A stretch of DNA of 64,000 nucleotides from G965216905 sp965216905 (GTDB taxonomy: Bacteria > Actinomycetota > Acidimicrobiia > Spongiisociales > ZC4RG35): contig OZ244213.1 in NCBI GenBank assembly GCA_965216905.1, positions 186,001-250,000 of the forward strand, in the 5' to 3' direction. Position 1 is the stretch's first letter; the number at the start of each line of letters is the position of its first letter. Both the position numbers and the translations under genes were made by a program. Of the stretch, positions 59,839 through 64,000 are shown one piece after another. Under the pieces are notes generated by a model. The model was not told the DNA's origin, searched no databases, and saw only the letters and a program-made list of their open reading frames with translations.

Positions 59839-60873
59839 ATGCAGCCGTCGACTCCGTCCCCGGACGGTCCTTGCCTGACCGTGGAGAACGTGTGGAAGGT
59901 GTTCGGTTCCCGTGCCGATGAAGCCCTCCGGATGGCGGACGACGGGGCCAGCCGGGACGACATCCTGCAGCGGACCGGTACCACCGTCGCCGTTCGGGAC
60001 GTGTCATTTGATGTCCATCCGGGTGAGACGTTCGTCGTCATGGGACTCTCCGGTAGCGGGAAGTCGACCCTCGTTCGCTGCGTCGCCAGGCTCGGTGATC
60101 CCACCCGGGGTCGAGTGACCCTCGACGGCGACGACCTGACGGCGATGAGCGGAGACCAACTCCGGGCGGTTCGTCGGGCCAAGCTGTCGATGGTCTTCCA
60201 ACACTTCGGACTCTTCCCACACCGGCGGGTCATCGACAACGTGGCCTATGGCCTCGAGGTGGCCGGCGTCGACAAGGCCACACGGCATGAGCGGGCGCTC
60301 GAGGTGCTCGACGTCGTCGGCTTGAGCGGCTGGGACCGGCACTACCCACAGGAACTCTCCGGGGGTATGCAACAAAGGGTGGGTCTGGCGAGGGCGCTCG
60401 CCGTCGACCCGGAAGTCCTCTTCTTCGACGAGCCCTTTTCGGCCTTGGATCCGCTCATCCGCCGCGAGATGCAGGACGAGCTCATTCGGCTTCAGTCCGA
60501 ACTCCAGCGCACGATCGTGTTCATCACCCACGACTTTGCGGAAGCGATCAAGCTCGGTGACCGAATCGCCATCATGAAAGACGGCGCACTCGACCAGGTC
60601 GGCTCCGCCGCACAGCTGGTCACGCACCCCGAGACCGACTACGTCCGTGAGTTCACCGAGGACATCCCCAAGGCCAAGGTGTTGCTGGCCACCGACGTGA
60701 TGACTCCGGCCGCCAGCGACGGCTGGGAGCGAACGGTCGGCACCGACGCCACGGTCGAGGACATCCTGCCGGCCCTCCTCGCAGCACCCGACCCGGTTGG
60801 GGTTCTCGACGACCAGGGCCGGCCGGTCGGGTCGATCGATCGCGCCGCCGTGGCTCGCGTCCTGGCACCGTGA
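59839..60873 (+). CDS. proV: Glycine betaine/proline ABC transporter ATP-binding protein
   Basis: A 344-residue ATPase of the OpuAA/ProV type. Walker A GLSGSGKST, signature LSGGMQQRVGLARAL, Walker B VLFFDEPFSALDP, and switch VFITHDFAEAIKLGD. The insert near the N-terminus (EALRMADDGASRDDILQRTG) is typical of ProV, and a short CBS-like C-terminal region follows. Probably leaderless. Its stop overlaps the permease start (GTGA). Confidence 0.95.
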   Translation: MQPSTPSPDGPCLTVENVWKVFGSRADEALRMADDGASRDDILQRTGTTVAVRDVSFDVHPGETFVVMGLSGSGKSTLVRCVARLGDPTRGRVTLDGDDLTAMSGDQLRAVRRAKLSMVFQHFGLFPHRRVIDNVAYGLEVAGVDKATRHERALEVLDVVGLSGWDRHYPQELSGGMQQRVGLARALAVDPEVLFFDEPFSALDPLIRREMQDELIRLQSELQRTIVFITHDFAEAIKLGDRIAIMKDGALDQVGSAAQLVTHPETDYVREFTEDIPKAKVLLATDVMTPAASDGWERTVGTDATVEDILPALLAAPDPVGVLDDQGRPVGSIDRAAVARVLAP

Positions 60874-62783
60874 CGGCGACCACCGCCCGCGCTCCCGCCG
60901 ACACCACCGTCCTGGTTCGTGCCGCTCCGTGGCTCGCGCTGATCGCAGGTATCGGCGTTCTCCAACTGGCGTTCTCCGGACGCGTCGAGTTCCCGGCCAT
61001 CCTCGACAAGACCTTCTCGGAGCCGATCGACGCATTCGAGGCCTGGGCCCAGGCCAACCGATCCAGCCACCCGCTGTTCACCGCCTTCTTCACACCGATC
61101 TCGCGAGCCATCGAGTGGAGTCTCGCCACTGTCGAGTCCTTCCTCGTCGCCCTCCCCTGGTACACGCTGCCGCTGTTCGTGCTGTTGGTGGTGCTTCGCG
61201 CCCGGCGGTGGCAACCGGCGCTGGTGGCGTTCGGCGCCATGCTCTACCCCGGCCTGTTCGGGATGTGGGAGGTCACGCTGGAGACCATGGCCGTGATGGC
61301 CAATGCAGTACTGCTGTGCGTCATCATCGGCGTCCCCCTGGGGATTTGGGCGGCGTTCCGGCCCAGGGTGGAACGAGCGCTCCGGCCGGTCCTCGATGCG
61401 ATGCAGACGATCCCGGCGTTCGTCTACTTCATCCCGATGGTCCTGTTCTTCGGGATTCGACGAGTCCCGGCGACGGTGGCGACGGTGATCTACGCCCTCC
61501 CGCCCTTGGTGCGTCTGACCACCCTGGGGATCCGTCGCGTCCCCAGCCAGACGGTGGAGGCGTCATCGATGTTCGGTGCAAGCCGCCGGCAGACCTTGCT
61601 GAAGGTGCAGTTCCCGATGGCCATCCCGTCCATCATGACCGGACTGAATCAGACGATCATGATGGCTCTCGGGATCGTGGTGCTGGCCGCACTGGTCGGT
61701 GCCGGCGGGCTCGGCCAGGACATCCTCGGAGCGATGGCTCAGCGGAGGACCGGGCGAGGACTGGCGATCGGCCTGGCGATCGTGGCCGTGGCCATGGTCC
61801 TCGACCGACTCGGTCGCTCGATCGTCGAGTACGACCGCACGAATCCCATTCCCCGACACATCGTCATCGGTGCGACGGCCGGCCTGGTCGCAGCCACGAT
61901 GGCCGGCCTCGCCGCCGGATGGACCGAGTTCCCGGCCCTCTTCTCCCCTGCCACCTTCGACCCCATCGACCAGGGTGTGGTGTGGATCCGGGACAACCTC
62001 CGGTGGCTGACCACCGGGTTCAACGACTTCGTGATCGGTCAGGTCATCGTGCCGGCCACCGATCTGCTGACGGAGACCGTGGCGTGGCCGGTCACCGTCT
62101 TCGTCACCGGGTGGATGTGTTGGCGGGTGGCGGGCTGGAAGATGGCGGCATGGGCGATGGCGGCCGTGACCCTGGTCGGCCTGATCGGAGTCTGGGAGCT
62201 CACGCTGGAGACGCTCGTCCAGGTCGTCGTCGGCGTGGTTCTGTCGGTGGCGATCGCAGTACCGGTCGGCGTCTGGGCGGGACGCCGCCGCCGAGTCGAG
62301 GTGGCGCTCGGGCCGATCCTCGATGCGCTGCAGACCATCCCCTCGCTCGTGTACATCATCCCGGTGGTCGTCTTCTTCACCATCGGCGCCGTTCCCGGAA
62401 TCATCGCCTCGGTTCTCTATGCGATCGTCCCGGGCATCCGCCTGACCGCACTGGGGATCAAGGAGGTTCCCGAGGAGACCGTGGAGGCCTCTCAGACCTT
62501 CGGTGCCACACCTCGCCAGACGATGTTCGGCGTCCGGCTTCCCCTGGCGGCACCCACGATTCTGGCCGGTGTCAACCAGATCATCATGATGGTGCTGGCG
62601 ATGGTCATCATCGCCGGGTTGGTGGGCGCAGGTGGGCTCGGATTCCATATCGTCGAGGCGCTCAAGCGCCGCGAGACCGGTCAGGGGTTCGAGGCCGGGC
62701 TCGCCATCCTGGTGATGGCGATCATCCTCGACCGCCTCACCCAGGCGTTCGCCCACCGGATGCAGCCGCCCACCGGTCACTGA
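60870..62783 (+). CDS. proW: Glycine betaine ABC transporter permease, two fused copies
   Basis: A 637-residue inner-membrane protein with two consecutive permease domains. Both halves repeat the same blocks: GVWELTLETL in one and GMWEVTLETM in the other, IPAFVYFIPMVLFF with IPSLVYIIPVVVFF, and TVEASSMFGASRRQTLLKVQ with TVEASQTFGATPRQTMFGVR. Ordinary ProW has one such domain and forms a homodimer; here the dimer is fused in one chain. No separate permease gene is present. Hydrophobicity fits about 12-16 helices. Confidence 0.92.
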   Translation: MTATTARAPADTTVLVRAAPWLALIAGIGVLQLAFSGRVEFPAILDKTFSEPIDAFEAWAQANRSSHPLFTAFFTPISRAIEWSLATVESFLVALPWYTLPLFVLLVVLRARRWQPALVAFGAMLYPGLFGMWEVTLETMAVMANAVLLCVIIGVPLGIWAAFRPRVERALRPVLDAMQTIPAFVYFIPMVLFFGIRRVPATVATVIYALPPLVRLTTLGIRRVPSQTVEASSMFGASRRQTLLKVQFPMAIPSIMTGLNQTIMMALGIVVLAALVGAGGLGQDILGAMAQRRTGRGLAIGLAIVAVAMVLDRLGRSIVEYDRTNPIPRHIVIGATAGLVAATMAGLAAGWTEFPALFSPATFDPIDQGVVWIRDNLRWLTTGFNDFVIGQVIVPATDLLTETVAWPVTVFVTGWMCWRVAGWKMAAWAMAAVTLVGLIGVWELTLETLVQVVVGVVLSVAIAVPVGVWAGRRRRVEVALGPILDALQTIPSLVYIIPVVVFFTIGAVPGIIASVLYAIVPGIRLTALGIKEVPEETVEASQTFGATPRQTMFGVRLPLAAPTILAGVNQIIMMVLAMVIIAGLVGAGGLGFHIVEALKRRETGQGFEAGLAILVMAIILDRLTQAFAHRMQPPTGH

Positions 62784-62824
62784 CCTTCCCCGGGAGCCCA
62801 CCTTCTCGACGGAGGCCGTTTCCT

Positions 62825-62875
62825 CGTTCTCGCGACCTCAAAGGGACCGAGAGAGGCCGTTTGAGGTGATAAAAA
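62825..62875 (-). repeat. 51-bp intergenic repeat, copy C
   Basis: Minus strand: TTTTTATCACC, 23 bases, TTGAGGTCGCGAGAACG, seven bases after the stop of the PEP mutase gene. In this copy ACCTCAAA and TTTGAGGT form a perfect 8-bp stem. It lies between convergent genes. Confidence 0.8.
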
Positions 62876-62882
62876 CGATGGC

Positions 62883-63752
62883 TCAGGGCAGGTACCGCTG
62901 CTCGGCTTCCTTCAGCTCTCCGGCGTTCTGAAGGCGGAAGATTTCTTTGACGGGGACGATCTCGTCCTCGACCGGTGCCAGCGAGCGGTTTCGATGGATG
63001 GTGGTGGCCGTGTCTTGCATTGCCCGGATCGACGAGCGAAGGAGGTGGTTCGCCCAGATCACCAGGCTGACGCCGGCCTCCTCGAAGACCTCTGTCGGGG
63101 TCGACCAGTAGGTGGTGGGAACGACGACCACCGGGACATCGCGATCCCAACGCCCCATGAACTCGACGATCTGAGAGGCATCGGAGATCTTGGAGTGCAT
63201 GAGGATTGCATCGGCTCCGGCCTCGGCGTAGGCCGTGGCGCGACGAACCGCTTCGTCCATCCCCCAGCCGGCGATCAACGCCTCCACTCGGGCGACGACG
63301 TTGAAGTCGGGGTCCGACTGGCTGTCCTTCGCCGCGCGAATCTTCCCGGCGAACTCCTCGACGTCGGCGAGCTGCTGAGCCTCGCCGTCGATGAACGAGT
63401 TCGTCTTCGGGAACAGCTTGTCCTCGATGCACATCGCCGCGATCGAGCGCTGCTCCAGCTTCTGGACCAGCCGCCGAACGTTGTTGAAGTTCCCATATCC
63501 CGTGTCGGCATCCACCATGATCGGGATCCGCGAGGCGTCGGACATGAACTCGAGCACTTCGAGGATCTGGGTCCAGCTCGCCTCGTTGTTGTCCCGCACG
63601 CCGAGGGCCGCGGACATGGCGAGACCACTGGCCCAGATACCGTCGAACCCCGCCTCTTCGACGATCTTGGCGCTGAGGCCGTTGTGGGCTTCGAGGATGA
63701 ACTCCAGCCGGTCCGAGGCCAGCATCTCCCGGAAGCGGGTCGACTTGTTCAC
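62883..63752 (-). CDS. pepM: Phosphoenolpyruvate phosphomutase
   Basis: A 289-residue isocitrate-lyase-superfamily protein. The PEP-mutase signature EDKLFPKTNSF is present, with VDADTGYGNFNNV for Mg2+ binding and VARVEALIAGWGMDEA. This rearranges phosphoenolpyruvate to phosphonopyruvate, the first step of phosphonate biosynthesis. GTG 63752 has an AAGGAGC ribosome site overlapping the stop of the next gene upstream, so it is in an operon that runs past the right edge. No phosphonopyruvate decarboxylase is visible within the window. Confidence 0.9.
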   Translation of the reverse strand: MNKSTRFREMLASDRLEFILEAHNGLSAKIVEEAGFDGIWASGLAMSAALGVRDNNEASWTQILEVLEFMSDASRIPIMVDADTGYGNFNNVRRLVQKLEQRSIAAMCIEDKLFPKTNSFIDGEAQQLADVEEFAGKIRAAKDSQSDPDFNVVARVEALIAGWGMDEAVRRATAYAEAGADAILMHSKISDASQIVEFMGRWDRDVPVVVVPTTYWSTPTEVFEEAGVSLVIWANHLLRSSIRAMQDTATTIHRNRSLAPVEDEIVPVKEIFRLQNAGELKEAEQRYLP

Positions 63753-63762
63753 GGGTGCTCCT

Positions 63763-64000
63763 TCAGCTGAGGACGATGAAATTCTCGGCGGTGGCGGTTG
63801 CGTCCGGCAGGTCGGCCGGCGCCTCTTCGATGCCGCGCACGATGAGTGCGCCAATCTCTCGTTGAGAGTCGATCGTGGCCGCTCCGATGTGGGGTGTCAG
63901 GATCACGTTCTCGAGGTCGGCGAGTGGGGAGATGTTGCCGTCTCCCTCCTCGGCATGGACGTCGAGCGCCGCGCCGGCGAGATGACCGCTCAACAGCGCC
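63763..64000 (-). CDS. D-2-hydroxyacid dehydrogenase, C-terminal part (cut by the window edge)
   Basis: Only about 79 residues are visible. They include LAGAALDVHAEEG, then LADLENVILTPHIGAATIDSQREIG, which holds the catalytic His of D-3-phosphoglycerate-type dehydrogenases; the tail ends FIVLS. The upstream part is outside. Located 10 bases before pepM, it may reduce phosphonopyruvate or an unrelated 2-oxoacid; the sequence here cannot decide. Confidence 0.8.
   Translation of the reverse strand, partial: ALLSGHLAGAALDVHAEEGDGNISPLADLENVILTPHIGAATIDSQREIGALIVRGIEEAPADLPDATATAENFIVLS

Overview
The window is a gene-dense, high-GC, actinobacterial-type chromosome segment. Genes abut or overlap by ATGA, GTGA or TGATG, GTG starts are common, and many genes appear leaderless, with a TANNNT -10 box 6-9 bases before the start codon. 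The mfd / SurA-like lipoprotein / mazG / eno / ftsB / DUF501 / ppx order, nickel superoxide dismutase with its own protease, and abundant glycine betaine and one-carbon genes suggest an aerobic, probably aquatic actinobacterium. An Acidimicrobiia-like lineage is my inference. No phage, IS element, rRNA or CRISPR array was found, and no stretch over 300 bases lacks a gene.

Layout. 1-962: end of a subtilase with a WSGVS repeat tail. 974-10243 (minus): tRNA-Leu and the mfd-to-ppx housekeeping run; eno carries an apparent one-base deletion. 10335-15220: mostly small metabolic genes plus pgsA, pth and rplY. 15297-20140 (minus): an operon with two related solute-binding-like proteins, one fused to a VWA domain. 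20193-26355: pgl, a DNA glycosylase, an ALDH pair with deoC, and a universal stress protein. 26482-33244: cation P-type ATPase, flavin reductase, metG, and a hydrolase divergent from an HTH regulator. 33308-34101: sodN and sodX.

34183-40690 is a formate/C1 operon: formate-tetrahydrofolate ligase, a formate dehydrogenase catalytic subunit with an in-frame UGA (selenocysteine) and SECIS-like hairpin, a NuoE-NuoF fusion, and an iron-sulfur subunit carrying the [4Fe-4S] domain missing from the catalytic subunit. A triple repeat of paired dyads follows (40710-40896). 40932-47933 holds an MFS transporter, an ornithine cyclodeaminase homologue, a trimethylamine-dehydrogenase-like flavoprotein and a PabB-PabC fusion. 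After typA (47977-49824) comes a methylamine/betaine locus (50414-62783): MttB-family methyltransferase, FAD-GcvT dehydrogenase, sarcosine-oxidase-like soxAGBD and a betaine-type ABC transporter. The window ends with PEP mutase and part of a hydroxyacid dehydrogenase.

Together these genes suggest uptake of glycine betaine or similar compounds, stepwise demethylation to glycine, passage of methyl groups to tetrahydrofolate, and oxidation of the C1 unit through formate to CO2 with NADH production; pabBC would support folate supply. Two unexplained repeat families stand out: a 51-bp element with identical spacing at 11608, 58528 and 62825, each just after a stop codon, and the dyad-pair repeat after the formate dehydrogenase operon.
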